DNA of 7,552 nt from an uncultured Thermoanaerobacteraceae bacterium (GCA_937914965.1 CALGIY010000100.1:1-7552), one strand, 5' to 3'. Shown: positions 1-7,003, counted from the first letter of the stretch. The notes: a model not told the origin generated them from the letters alone. Program-made: numbers and translations.

Positions 1-1095
1 CAGATGCTCTGTCAGATCACCGGTATGTCCAGGTTTACCCTGCAGCCTGCAGCCGGTGCCCACGGGGAGATGACCGGAGCATCCATTATCAAGGCTTACC
101 ATAACAGTCGACAGGACTTTAAACGCAAAAAGATGATCATTCCTGATTCTGCTCATGGGACCAACCCGGCCACCGCTAATATGCTGGGTTTTGATGTAGT
201 CCAGGTTAAATCCAATGATCGCGGTTTGGTAGACACCGATGACCTGCGTTCTTTGATGAGCGATGAAATTGCCGGTTTGATGCTGACTAACCCTAACACT
301 CTAGGGCTTTTCGAAGAGGAAATATCAACAATTGCTGGGATTGTGCATGAAGCAGGGGGGCTCCTTTATTATGATGGAGCCAATCTCAACGCTGTCATGG
401 GTGTATCCCGTCCTGGGGATATGGGTTTTGATATCGTCCACCTCAACCTGCACAAGACCTTTGGTACTCCCCACGGAGGGGGAGGACCAGGATCAGGACC
501 TGTAGGGGTCAAGGAGTTCCTGGTAGATCTGCTTCCTGTGCCGCTGGTGGCGAAGCGGGGTGAGGAGTTCTACCTGGATTACGACTTGCCGCGGACAATT
601 GGGAAGGTGCACTCCTTCTATGGGAACTTCGGAGTTATGGTCAAGGCCTACGCCTACATTAAGGCGCTAGGCGGCAGGGGCATCAAGGAATCCTGCCAGC
701 ACGCTGTGCTGAACGCCAACTATATCCGCCACAACCTCCGAGAGCACTATGAGATACCTTTCGACCGTTTGTGCAAACATGAATTTGTCACCTCAGCAAT
801 CAATCAGAAGAAAGAATACGGGGTGGCTGCTCTGGATGTGGCCAAGCGCCTGATCGATTACGGCTACCATCCACCGACAATCTACTTTCCTATGATTGTG
901 GAAGAGGCCCTGATGATCGAGCCGACTGAGACCGAGACAAGAGAGCGGTTGGACTGCTTTATCCAGGCGATGCAAAAGATTGCACAGGAGTCTAAGGAAA
1001 ACCCGGAACTGGTGAAAGCCGCACCACAGAATACACCGGTCAAAAGGCTTGATGAGGTAACCGCCGCGCGGCACCCGGTCCTTAAGTGGGAGTGA
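1..1095 (+). CDS. gcvPB: Glycine dehydrogenase (decarboxylating) subunit 2, 5'-truncated by the window edge
   Basis: C-terminal 364 residues of the PLP-bearing subunit of the P-protein of the glycine cleavage system. With its partner GcvPA it decarboxylates glycine and passes the aminomethyl group to the lipoyl arm of GcvH in the cytoplasm. Visible family signatures are [11 protein letters not shown] near the start, [10 protein letters not shown], the YDGANLNA strand with the aspartate expected to contact the PLP ring nitrogen, and [20 protein letters not shown]. The Lys in that last motif (codon 454-456) is the expected Schiff-base lysine. The frame is open from base 1 and an in-frame ATG at 4 is internal, not the start; full-length family members are roughly 480-490 residues, so about 120 are missing upstream. 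It ends with TGA at 1093-1095, 75 bases before lplA on the same strand. gcvPA is expected just upstream, which is inference. Confidence 0.96.
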   Translation, partial: QMLCQITGMSRFTLQPAAGAHGEMTGASIIKAYHNSRQDFKRKKMIIPDSAHGTNPATANMLGFDVVQVKSNDRGLVDTDDLRSLMSDEIAGLMLTNPNTLGLFEEEISTIAGIVHEAGGLLYYDGANLNAVMGVSRPGDMGFDIVHLNLHKTFGTPHGGGGPGSGPVGVKEFLVDLLPVPLVAKRGEEFYLDYDLPRTIGKVHSFYGNFGVMVKAYAYIKALGGRGIKESCQHAVLNANYIRHNLREHYEIPFDRLCKHEFVTSAINQKKEYGVAALDVAKRLIDYGYHPPTIYFPMIVEEALMIEPTETETRERLDCFIQAMQKIAQESKENPELVKAAPQNTPVKRLDEVTAARHPVLKWE

Positions 1096-1135
1096 TCGGG
1101 GTCGCCGATATCCCCAGGATGGCTGATCCCGATTT

Positions 1136-1141
1136 TATAAT
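1136..1141 (+). promoter_or_regulatory. Possible -10 element ahead of lplA
   Basis: A perfect TATAAT lies in the gcvPB-lplA gap, with transcription expected to start near 1148 and the lplA ribosome site at 1162-1166. No recognisable -35 sits 16-18 bases upstream (that position reads CCCAGG) and there is no extended -10 TG, so this may be a chance match. Just before it, ATCGGG (1095-1100) can pair with CCCGAT (1128-1133) and is followed by a short T run, which could be a weak attenuating hairpin instead. lplA may simply be read through from gcvPB. Confidence 0.2.
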
Positions 1142-1170
1142 AAGAATCTTAAAGAGCTTATGGAGGTTTA

Positions 1171-2166
1171 GTGGTGCTTTATATCGTCAACAATTCAAAT
1201 GACCCTTATTTTAATCTGTCCCTGGAAGAGTATCTCTTAAAAGAGCTGGATGTAGGTGATCATTACCTGATGCTTTGGCAGAACAGGCCGGTTGTTGTTG
1301 TGGGCCGCAACCAAAACACCTGGGATGAGGTTAACCTGGATTACATTAAAGAAAATGATGTAGCTGTGGTTCGGAGACAGACCGGTGGGGGAGCGGTCTA
1401 TCATGACCTTGGTAATTTGAACTTCACCTTTGTTTTCCGGGACCAAAGATATGGTTCTTATGACTTCGGATACTTCATGGAACCGGTAGTAGAGGTATTA
1501 AAGGGATTGGGGCTTGCGGCTGAGATTGATGGGAGAAATGATATCACCATCGAAGGTAAGAAAGTTTCAGGAAACTCTCAGTACCGCCAAAAGGACCGGG
1601 TGATCCACCATGGTACACTGCTCTTTGATGTGAACTTGGACAACCTGGAGCAGGCTTTGCTGGTCAGCCCTGATAAGATAGCAAAGAGGGGGGTCTCTTC
1701 TGTTAAAAGCAGAGTAACCAATATTCGAAGTCTGCTCTCTTCCTCGCTGGAGATAGATAATTTTAAAGATGTGATCAAAAATGCACTGCTTGAAGAGTTC
1801 GGTGAGATACAGGGGGACTACCACCTGACACCTGATGACCTGAGGCGGATTGAGGATCTTCAGAGGAATAAGTACGAGACATGGGAATGGAACTTCGGGG
1901 CATCCCCTCTCTATAACATTAAAAGATCCAGGCGTTTTTCCTGGGGTAGGCTCGACATACTCCTGGATGTGCAGGAAGGGATGATTAAAAGGTGCGAAAT
2001 CTATGGAGATTTCTTTGGTAGGGAGGGCCTTTCGCCACTGGAAGAACTCTTGGAAGATGTCCCCTTCCGGGAGGAAAACATTAGGAGTGTTTTAAAAAAT
2101 ATTGATCCAAGTGAATATATATCAGGACTCGACCGGGAAACATTATGTGAGTTGTTATTCAATTAA
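1171..2166 (+). CDS. lplA: Lipoate-protein ligase A (LplJ-like)
   Basis: Activates lipoate with ATP to lipoyl-AMP and transfers it to a lysine of lipoyl domains such as GcvH or 2-oxoacid dehydrogenase E2, in the cytoplasm. The 331-residue product has the full two-domain layout: a catalytic BPL/LplA fold with RRQTGGGAVYHD (about residues 68-79, nucleotide/lipoate pocket), GRNDITIEGKKVSGNSQ with the conserved Lys before VSG (about 131), and HHGTLLFD (about 146-153); then a C-terminal accessory domain (about 250-331) containing the GDFFG motif. Length and sequence resemble Bacillus LplJ. GGAGG at 1162-1166 is 4 bases from the GTG at 1171 and 7 from a second GTG at 1174; the latter has the better spacing and would give a product one residue shorter. 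Its place directly after gcvPB suggests its main client is GcvH, an inference. It ends with TAA and is followed by the terminator at 2228-2261. Confidence 0.95.
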   Translation: MVLYIVNNSNDPYFNLSLEEYLLKELDVGDHYLMLWQNRPVVVVGRNQNTWDEVNLDYIKENDVAVVRRQTGGGAVYHDLGNLNFTFVFRDQRYGSYDFGYFMEPVVEVLKGLGLAAEIDGRNDITIEGKKVSGNSQYRQKDRVIHHGTLLFDVNLDNLEQALLVSPDKIAKRGVSSVKSRVTNIRSLLSSSLEIDNFKDVIKNALLEEFGEIQGDYHLTPDDLRRIEDLQRNKYETWEWNFGASPLYNIKRSRRFSWGRLDILLDVQEGMIKRCEIYGDFFGREGLSPLEELLEDVPFREENIRSVLKNIDPSEYISGLDRETLCELLFN

Positions 2167-2227
2167 AAGAGCAGTTAGCTAGGGTGCCTTTCCTCTGGTT
2201 GGCAGCTGAGCAGGTTTGAGCAAATAA

Positions 2228-2261
2228 AAAGCCCCTCTTTCCCTTAGAGAAGAGGGGCTTT
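2228..2261. terminator. Bidirectional intrinsic terminator between lplA and bioY
   Basis: AAGCCCCTCTT (2229-2239) pairs perfectly with AAGAGGGGCTT (2250-2260); an outer A-T pair extends the stem to 12 bp around a 10-base loop. On the minus strand the stem is followed by TTTTTATTTG, a good U tract for ending bioY. On the plus strand the tail (TTTCCTAT) is weaker but usable for lplA. The two genes converge here, so one hairpin serves both. Confidence 0.9.
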
Positions 2262-2281
2262 CCTATGCAATTACTCACCAA

Positions 2282-2848
2282 TCACTTCCGTGACATAAAA
2301 CCCCGGGCCAGTGCAGCTGCGGCAGCGATCTTTACTAGATCGCCAGCGATAAAGGGTAGTGTCCCCAGAGCAGCTAGTTTGCTGATGTCGTGGATTCCTG
2401 TGACACATCCAAGCCAGGTCATTCCGGTCCCGTGGATGATAATAAAATTAGCAAAGACCATGACCAGGACCAGTCCCGGCAGCCGGCGTGCCCAATCAAA
2501 GCGGCGGCAGAGTAACCCTGTACAGTAAGCGGCTGGGACAAACCCCAGCAGATAGCCGCCAGTGGCTCCTAGTAAGGCTCCCCCGGCGAACCAGGGAACT
2601 CCTATACTACCCAATAGAAGGTAGAGTAAGGCCATCAATGCTCCATCCTGTGCACCCCACAGGGCTCCTGCAAGCAGGACAGCGAAGGTCTGCCCAGTGA
2701 TGGGTACTGGGGTCCAGGGCAGTGGTATTTTTACTTGGGCTGCCAGTCCGATTAAGGCAGCACCTACTAGGATGGTGACTAACCGTATTATGATACTGTC
2801 GCTGCCGTGCCAGGCAAGTACATTATTTTGAAATTTCCGCATGTTCAT
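2282..2848 (-). CDS. bioY: BioY, biotin-binding S component of an ECF transporter
   Basis: A 188-residue, strongly hydrophobic membrane protein that binds biotin outside and moves it in, normally with the shared ECF module (EcfA, EcfA', EcfT), none of which is in this window. Family signatures are PVPITGQTFAVLLAGALWG, the helix MALLYLLLGSIGVPWFAGG, LLGATGGYLLGF, and near the C-terminus LPFIAGDLVKI. About six membrane segments are expected. The longest frame begins at a TTG at 2866, but that codon precedes the ribosome site; AAGGAG lies 7 bases before the ATG at 2848, so I take 2848. Another ATG at 2842 is possible. It is a single gene with its own promoter and no biotin synthesis gene beside it, which fits scavenging of external biotin. 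The promoter overlaps a GGTTGACAA sequence that resembles one arm of a BirA operator, but no second arm is visible. Confidence 0.94.
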   Translation of the reverse strand: MNMRKFQNNVLAWHGSDSIIIRLVTILVGAALIGLAAQVKIPLPWTPVPITGQTFAVLLAGALWGAQDGALMALLYLLLGSIGVPWFAGGALLGATGGYLLGFVPAAYCTGLLCRRFDWARRLPGLVLVMVFANFIIIHGTGMTWLGCVTGIHDISKLAALGTLPFIAGDLVKIAAAAALARGFMSRK

Positions 2849-2878
2849 TTGACCTCTCCTTAGCAATGATTACAAAGA

Positions 2879-2908
2879 ATTATATGGCTGTGGCAGTTTG
2901 ATTGTCAA
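2879..2908 (-). promoter_or_regulatory. Sigma-A type promoter of bioY
   Basis: Reading the minus strand, TTGACA (2903-2908) and TATAAT (2879-2884) are both perfect consensus hexamers with an 18-base spacer. Transcription would start near 2872, giving a leader of about 24 bases before the ATG at 2848; the leader has room only for the ribosome site, so there is no riboswitch. Confidence 0.85.
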
Positions 2909-2952
2909 CCGTTTGCTGTGATGAATACATTATACATGCTTGAGTGGTGGTG

Positions 2953-2974
2953 GGTGGCAGTGTGGTGGCAGTGG
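2953..2974 (+). repeat. 11-bp tandem repeat, two units
   Basis: GGTGGCAGTGT (2953-2963) is followed at once by GGTGGCAGTGG (2964-2974), differing only in the last base. It lies in a longer TGG-rich run that starts near 2944. It looks like slippage-type repeat DNA. Confidence 0.6.
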
Positions 2975-3006
2975 GACGTTTTGTTTGCCACTATCCGTAT
3001 TAATAT

Positions 3007-3107
3007 GTTGGTGGTTAGTTGTTGGAATGGGGTTCCCAGGTGCCTGGCACCAAAAAAACCGCATTATACATGCCGATCTGTTGGTGGTTGGTCGTTAGTC
3101 GTTGGAA
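3007..3107 (+). repeat. Two arrays of a degenerate 7-bp repeat (GTTRGTY)
   Basis: Positions 3007-3027 read as three heptamers (GTTGGTG, GTTAGTT, GTTGGAA). Positions 3080-3107 read as four (GTTGGTG, GTTGGTC, GTTAGTC, GTTGGAA). The arrays begin and end with the same units; the second has one extra heptamer, so the pair looks like copies that differ by gain or loss of a unit. The palindrome at 3039-3051 and one copy of the 12-bp repeat lie between them. Confidence 0.7.
3039..3051. repeat. REP-like palindrome GGTGCCTGGCACC
   Basis: Six-base arms GGTGCC and GGCACC are perfectly complementary around a single central T. The preceding bases also allow an alternative hairpin, CCAGG (3036-3040) with CCTGG (3043-3047). 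GGTGCC/GGCACC palindromes of this kind occur as dispersed repeats in several bacterial genomes, to my recollection often together with REP-associated (Y1-type) transposases. No transposase is present here. Confidence 0.5.
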
Positions 3108-3139
3108 AAAGGAATTGTGGTTTAGTCTGATAGCCTGTC

Positions 3140-3201
3140 TGCTTCCGCGTCCCTCTACTTCCGGGAAGCCAGGGAAGCAAGAGGACCGTCCCTCCGCTTC
3201 C
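3140..3201. repeat. Nested hairpin with a 15-bp near-repeat
   Basis: TGCTTCC (3140-3146) pairs with GGAAGCA (3173-3179), enclosing a second hairpin CTTCC-G-GGAAG (3158-3168). The 15 bases at 3148-3162 recur at 3187-3201 with two differences, a 39-base period. The second copy overlaps GAGGACCGTCCCTC (3181-3194), itself a near-palindrome with one extra C. The structure ends just before the groEL terminator. Confidence 0.55.
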
Positions 3202-3207
3202 CCAATA

Positions 3208-3242
3208 AAAAAACCCCCGGGGTAGACCCCAGGGGGTTTTTT
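3208..3242. terminator. Intrinsic terminator downstream of groEL, bidirectional in form
   Basis: AAAAAACCCCC (3208-3218) pairs with GGGGGTTTTTT (3232-3242); after a bulged A at 3231 the stem continues with GGGG (3219-3222) and CCCC (3227-3230), closed by a TAGA tetraloop. On the minus strand a run of T follows the G-rich arm, right for ending groESL 10 bases past its stop. The plus strand also ends in T6, so it would stop transcription entering from the other side. Confidence 0.93.
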
Positions 3243-3252
3243 ATTCTTAGAT

Positions 3253-4938
<1,686 letters not shown>

Positions 4939-5223
4939 TTATTCCTTGATGGCCAGGATGTCGTTTTCACGCATGATTAGGTACTCTTCATCCCCGACCT
5001 TGAACTCGGTGCCGCCATACTTGGCATAGATAACTTTGTCCCCCACTTTAACCTCAGGGGTAACGCGGTTACCGTTGTCCAGAATTCGGCCCGATCCTAC
5101 TGCGACTACTTCTCCCTCTTGGGGTTTTTCCTTCGCAGTGTCTGGCAGGAAGATACCTCCTTCGGTCTTCTCTTCTTTCGAGAGAGGTTTCACCAGTACA
5201 TGTTCACCTAGTGGCTTGAGCAT
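4939..5223 (-). CDS. groES: Co-chaperonin GroES (Hsp10)
   Basis: Forms the heptameric lid that caps GroEL. The 94-residue product is normal for the family: [13 protein letters not shown] at the N-terminus, the mobile loop region with [13 protein letters not shown] (the GGIFLP segment contacts GroEL), the turn [24 protein letters not shown], and the closing [12 protein letters not shown]. The longest frame begins at a TTG at 5229, only one base from the ribosome site. GGAGG (5231-5235) is 7 bases from the ATG at 5223, which also gives the usual N-terminus, so I take 5223. It is first in the groES-groEL operon under CIRCE control. Confidence 0.98.
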   Translation of the reverse strand: MLKPLGEHVLVKPLSKEEKTEGGIFLPDTAKEKPQEGEVVAVGSGRILDNGNRVTPEVKVGDKVIYAKYGGTEFKVGDEEYLIMRENDILAIKE

Positions 5224-5271
5224 TGACAACCCTCCTCACCGTAGTTTGTAATTAATGGTTTTTATGATGTG

Positions 5272-5298
5272 TTAGCACTCAGATTGGAGGAGTGCTAA
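5272..5298. promoter_or_regulatory. CIRCE operator (HrcA binding site)
   Basis: TTAGCACTC (5272-5280), 9-base spacer, GAGTGCTAA (5290-5298): a perfect match to the CIRCE inverted repeat bound by the heat-shock repressor HrcA. It lies just downstream of the predicted groES transcription start (near 5305) and about 50 bases before the ATG, as usual in Bacillota. It implies HrcA repression relieved by heat or misfolded protein. hrcA itself is not in the window. Confidence 0.98.
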
Positions 5299-5311
5299 TA
5301 GTCTATGATAA

Positions 5312-5340
5312 ATAATACAAATCATGGAGCCACTTGTCAA
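5312..5340 (-). promoter_or_regulatory. Sigma-A type promoter of groES-groEL
   Basis: On the minus strand TTGACA (5335-5340) and TATTAT (5312-5317) are separated by 17 bases. The expected start near 5305 places CIRCE at about +7 to +33. No other start signal is needed to explain the operon. Confidence 0.88.
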
Positions 5341-5548
5341 TACTTTTTTACTCAGTATTCCCAATATTTTTTGAAACAAGCATGATAAGTGGCAATTAAG
5401 GGCTACTTTATACGAAAATAGTGGAGATCAAACATTGAAACTGTTTCTGGATGTGAAAGATGGTGGGGGGGGATTATGACCACACCAACAGACAGCTTGA
5501 CCAGACCCACCTGAAATCTGTCCCAGTAAAGCCGGGAAAAGCATTAAG
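5341..5548. other. Intergenic region upstream of groES, no convincing gene
   Basis: With the promoter and operator, the gap between groES and the next gene is about 325 bases. In this part I see an 8-base G run (5465-5472), some short inverted repeats near the groES -35, and a 31-codon open frame from ATG 5460 to TGA 5555 on the plus strand that lacks a good ribosome site. No clear hairpin plus U tract ends the minus-strand gene that stops at 5549. Confidence 0.5.
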
Positions 5549-6037
5549 CTACTGAATATGAGCAATGATGATGGTCTGGCTGCCTTTTTCCCTGGAGCAG
5601 GAGGGGCAGTTGATTAGGCTGAGGTAAAGGTCTTCCACTTTTTTACCCTTTTTCTTCAGATCACGCATCAATTTATCGATTTCTTTCCCCATTTGCATCA
5701 GGGGGGTCTGAGTGACCAGAGAATAAAACCTACCCTGAAGCTGCAGGCAGGAAGTGTCTTTTTTGCGGCCTGCATTATTCTGTGGGCGCTGTACCTCTAT
5801 TAGGATTTCCCCTCGAAAAAGTCCGCTTTTCAGAAGTACCATGGCATTTTCTTTGAAAATATACCCCTTGCTCCGCGCCTCGGCCTGTGCATGGGTTATA
5901 TCTTCGTGGTAGGAAAAGGGTTGATGGAAGGCCATGCGTGTGGTAACTCGATAAAAAAAGCGGGGATTTTCCCAGCAGTGTTCCTTTTCATGCCAGTCCG
6001 CGGGATTGATCTTCTGGCAGTGGCAGTGCTCGATCAT
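5549..6037 (-). CDS. Conserved-looking Cys/His-rich protein of unknown function
   Basis: I do not recognise this family. The 162-residue product is soluble, with no signal peptide or membrane segment. The N-terminal 25 residues are rich in possible metal ligands: His-Cys-His-Cys, then NPADWHEKEHCWEN. A second cysteine pair, CPSC, sits near the C-terminus (about residues 144-147), and a lone Cys lies mid-protein. Between them is a mixed alpha/beta-looking core and a Lys-rich, probably helical stretch (about 116-135) before the CPSC. Two Cys clusters could form one zinc or iron site or a redox pair; this is inference. The longest frame starts at ATG 6043 directly abutting the purine-rich site; GAGAGG is 6 bases before the ATG at 6037, which I prefer. 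It is a single minus-strand gene, divergent from the deacetylase. A TTGCAG/TATAAA pair upstream may be its promoter. Confidence 0.75.
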   Translation of the reverse strand: MIEHCHCQKINPADWHEKEHCWENPRFFYRVTTRMAFHQPFSYHEDITHAQAEARSKGYIFKENAMVLLKSGLFRGEILIEVQRPQNNAGRKKDTSCLQLQGRFYSLVTQTPLMQMGKEIDKLMRDLKKKGKKVEDLYLSLINCPSCSREKGSQTIIIAHIQ

Positions 6038-6063
6038 TCCCATCCTCTCCCAATTACAGTGAT

Positions 6064-6091
6064 TTTATACCCTAGGTTGGTATTTCTGCAA
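6064..6091 (-). promoter_or_regulatory. Possible promoter of the Cys/His-rich gene
   Basis: Minus strand TTGCAG (6086-6091), 16-base spacer, TATAAA (6064-6069), about 27 bases upstream of the preferred ATG at 6037. Both hexamers are imperfect but position and spacing are reasonable. Confidence 0.35.
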
Positions 6092-6192
6092 GACATCTTT
6101 AGATCCTGCTGCTGTTATAAATTACTTTGCATAATAATTGTAGAAGGGCATGAATCATTGGCGCGGGGAATAAAATACTTTCGAGAATTGAG

Positions 6193-6203
6193 AAAGGAGG
6201 TGA
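6193..6203 (+). promoter_or_regulatory. Extended Shine-Dalgarno of the deacetylase gene
   Basis: AAAGGAGGTGA matches almost the whole 16S rRNA anti-Shine-Dalgarno end. GGAGG ends 10 bases before the GTG at 6211 and fixes that GTG as start; the nearer GTG at 6200 overlaps the site and runs into a stop within four codons. Confidence 0.85.
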
Positions 6204-6210
6204 GTTTCTA

Positions 6211-6993
6211 GTGCGATTTATTTTGCTGCGGTATCGCCGGCTGTTGAAGTGGGGTATAGTTGGTGTGCTTTTGATAGTTGGTATTTTGCTGCTTTCCGGG
6301 TTGTACGGCAAGGTTTCCGGTGTATTCGACCAGGGGGAGCGGGAAGTGCCCATCTATGCGGTGGATACCAAGGAGAAAAAGTTGGCCATTTCTTTTGATG
6401 CCGCCTGGGGGGCTGACTGCACTCCGACACTGCTGAAGATCCTGAAAGAGAATGATATCAAGACCACTTTTTATCTTACGGGAATTTGGGTAAAAAAGTA
6501 CCCGGAGGTGGTCAAAACTATCGCTGCTGCAGGGCATGAGCTCGGGAATCACTCGTCCACTCATCCTCACTGCAACTCTCTCTCTGAAGAGGAATTTATC
6601 AAAGAGTTAAAAGATACCGAAGAGATGATCTTCAAGTTGTCAAAACAACGCACTCGTCTCTTCCGCCCGCCTTTTGGGGAGTACAACAATACCAATATCA
6701 AGGCAGCGAGAAAAAACGGGTATGAGGTGATCCAGTGGAGTGTGGATTCTCTGGACTGGCAGGAGCTTGGGGTAGAAGCAGAGGTTGACCGTGTTTTGAA
6801 AAACGCTCACCCTGGGGCGATTATTCTCTTTCATAATAATGCGAAATACACTCCGGAGGCCCTTCCTATTATTCTGAAAAAACTGAAAGAACAGGGTTAC
6901 AAAATTGTGCCCGTATCAGAACTCCTGATCAAAAGTGATTATATAATTGAAAAACACAGCGGGATGCAGAAAAAAGCACCAGGGAAAAATTAA
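6211..6993 (+). CDS. Membrane-anchored polysaccharide deacetylase, PdaB-like (NodB domain)
   Basis: Carbohydrate esterase family 4 protein of 260 residues, expected to remove acetyl groups from peptidoglycan-type glycans outside the membrane. Residues 1-11 are basic and 12-31 form one hydrophobic segment, most likely an uncleaved anchor. The NodB domain runs about 56-238. Motif 1 is SFDAAWG (Asp63), motif 2 is HSSTH (His114 and His118, metal ligands), motif 3 is RPPFGEYN (Arg152), motif 4 is DSLDW (179-183), motif 5 is LFHN (His208). In classic NodB enzymes motif 1 is TFDD and the second Asp is a metal ligand; here it is Ala, as in the FDxxWG form of Bacillus PdaB, a protein needed to maintain the spore cortex. 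A spore role is therefore likely but inferred, and whether this subgroup is catalytic is uncertain. I see no clear sigma-A promoter upstream; a forespore-type promoter is possible. Confidence 0.92.
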   Translation: MRFILLRYRRLLKWGIVGVLLIVGILLLSGLYGKVSGVFDQGEREVPIYAVDTKEKKLAISFDAAWGADCTPTLLKILKENDIKTTFYLTGIWVKKYPEVVKTIAAAGHELGNHSSTHPHCNSLSEEEFIKELKDTEEMIFKLSKQRTRLFRPPFGEYNNTNIKAARKNGYEVIQWSVDSLDWQELGVEAEVDRVLKNAHPGAIILFHNNAKYTPEALPIILKKLKEQGYKIVPVSELLIKSDYIIEKHSGMQKKAPGKN

Positions 6994-7003
6994 AATTCCC
7001 TGG
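6970..7003 (-). terminator. Intrinsic terminator of the minus-strand gene, inside the deacetylase 3' end
   Basis: CCAGGGAA (6979-6986) pairs perfectly with TTCCCTGG (6996-7003) around a 9-base AT loop that contains both stop codons. On the minus strand the stem is followed three bases later by T6 (complement of 6970-6975), the right form for ending the gene at 6990-7535. The plus-strand side lacks a T run, so it is a poor terminator for the deacetylase. Confidence 0.6.

Larger units (their letters stand above)
2928..3073 (+). repeat. 12-bp direct repeat CATTATACATGC (two copies)
   Basis: Exact copies at 2928-2939 and 3062-3073, start to start 134 bases. Each is followed within a few bases by TGG/GTTGGT-rich DNA, so the two halves may be relics of a duplicated unit. 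The first copy lies about 20 bases upstream of the bioY -35. Origin unknown. Confidence 0.6.
2909..3207. other. Gene-free, repeat-dense intergenic block between bioY and groEL
   Basis: About 300 bases with no credible gene. The short open frames here are rich in Trp and Gly because the DNA is made of TGG and GTTGGT repeats; they lack ribosome sites and domain-like sequence. The block holds an 11-bp tandem pair, a 12-bp direct repeat, two heptamer arrays, a GGTGCC palindrome and a nested hairpin with a 15-bp near-repeat, each listed separately. Base composition (long G/T-rich runs on the plus strand, then C/T-rich) differs clearly from the flanking genes. Confidence 0.75.

Noticed and set aside
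2265..2528. 87-codon plus-strand frame opposite bioY
   Set aside because: It begins in the terminator region and is antisense to a clear bioY; no start signal.
2867..3000. Biotin or other riboswitch in the bioY leader
   Set aside because: The promoter predicts a leader of only about 24 bases, too short for any aptamer; no T-box or other conserved leader motif is visible.
2928..3110. CRISPR array
   Set aside because: The repeats are 7-12 bases, tandem or irregularly spaced, with no uniform spacers and no cas genes nearby.
2918..3225. Two open frames of about 70 codons in the bioY-groEL spacer
   Set aside because: Their Trp- and Gly-rich products come from TGG repeats, they overlap each other in different frames, and they lack ribosome sites.
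5352..5371. AGTATT-CCC-AATATT hairpin followed by T residues on the plus strand, as a terminator
   Set aside because: The stem is short, AT-rich, has a wobble pair and a 3-base loop, and no plus-strand gene ends there.
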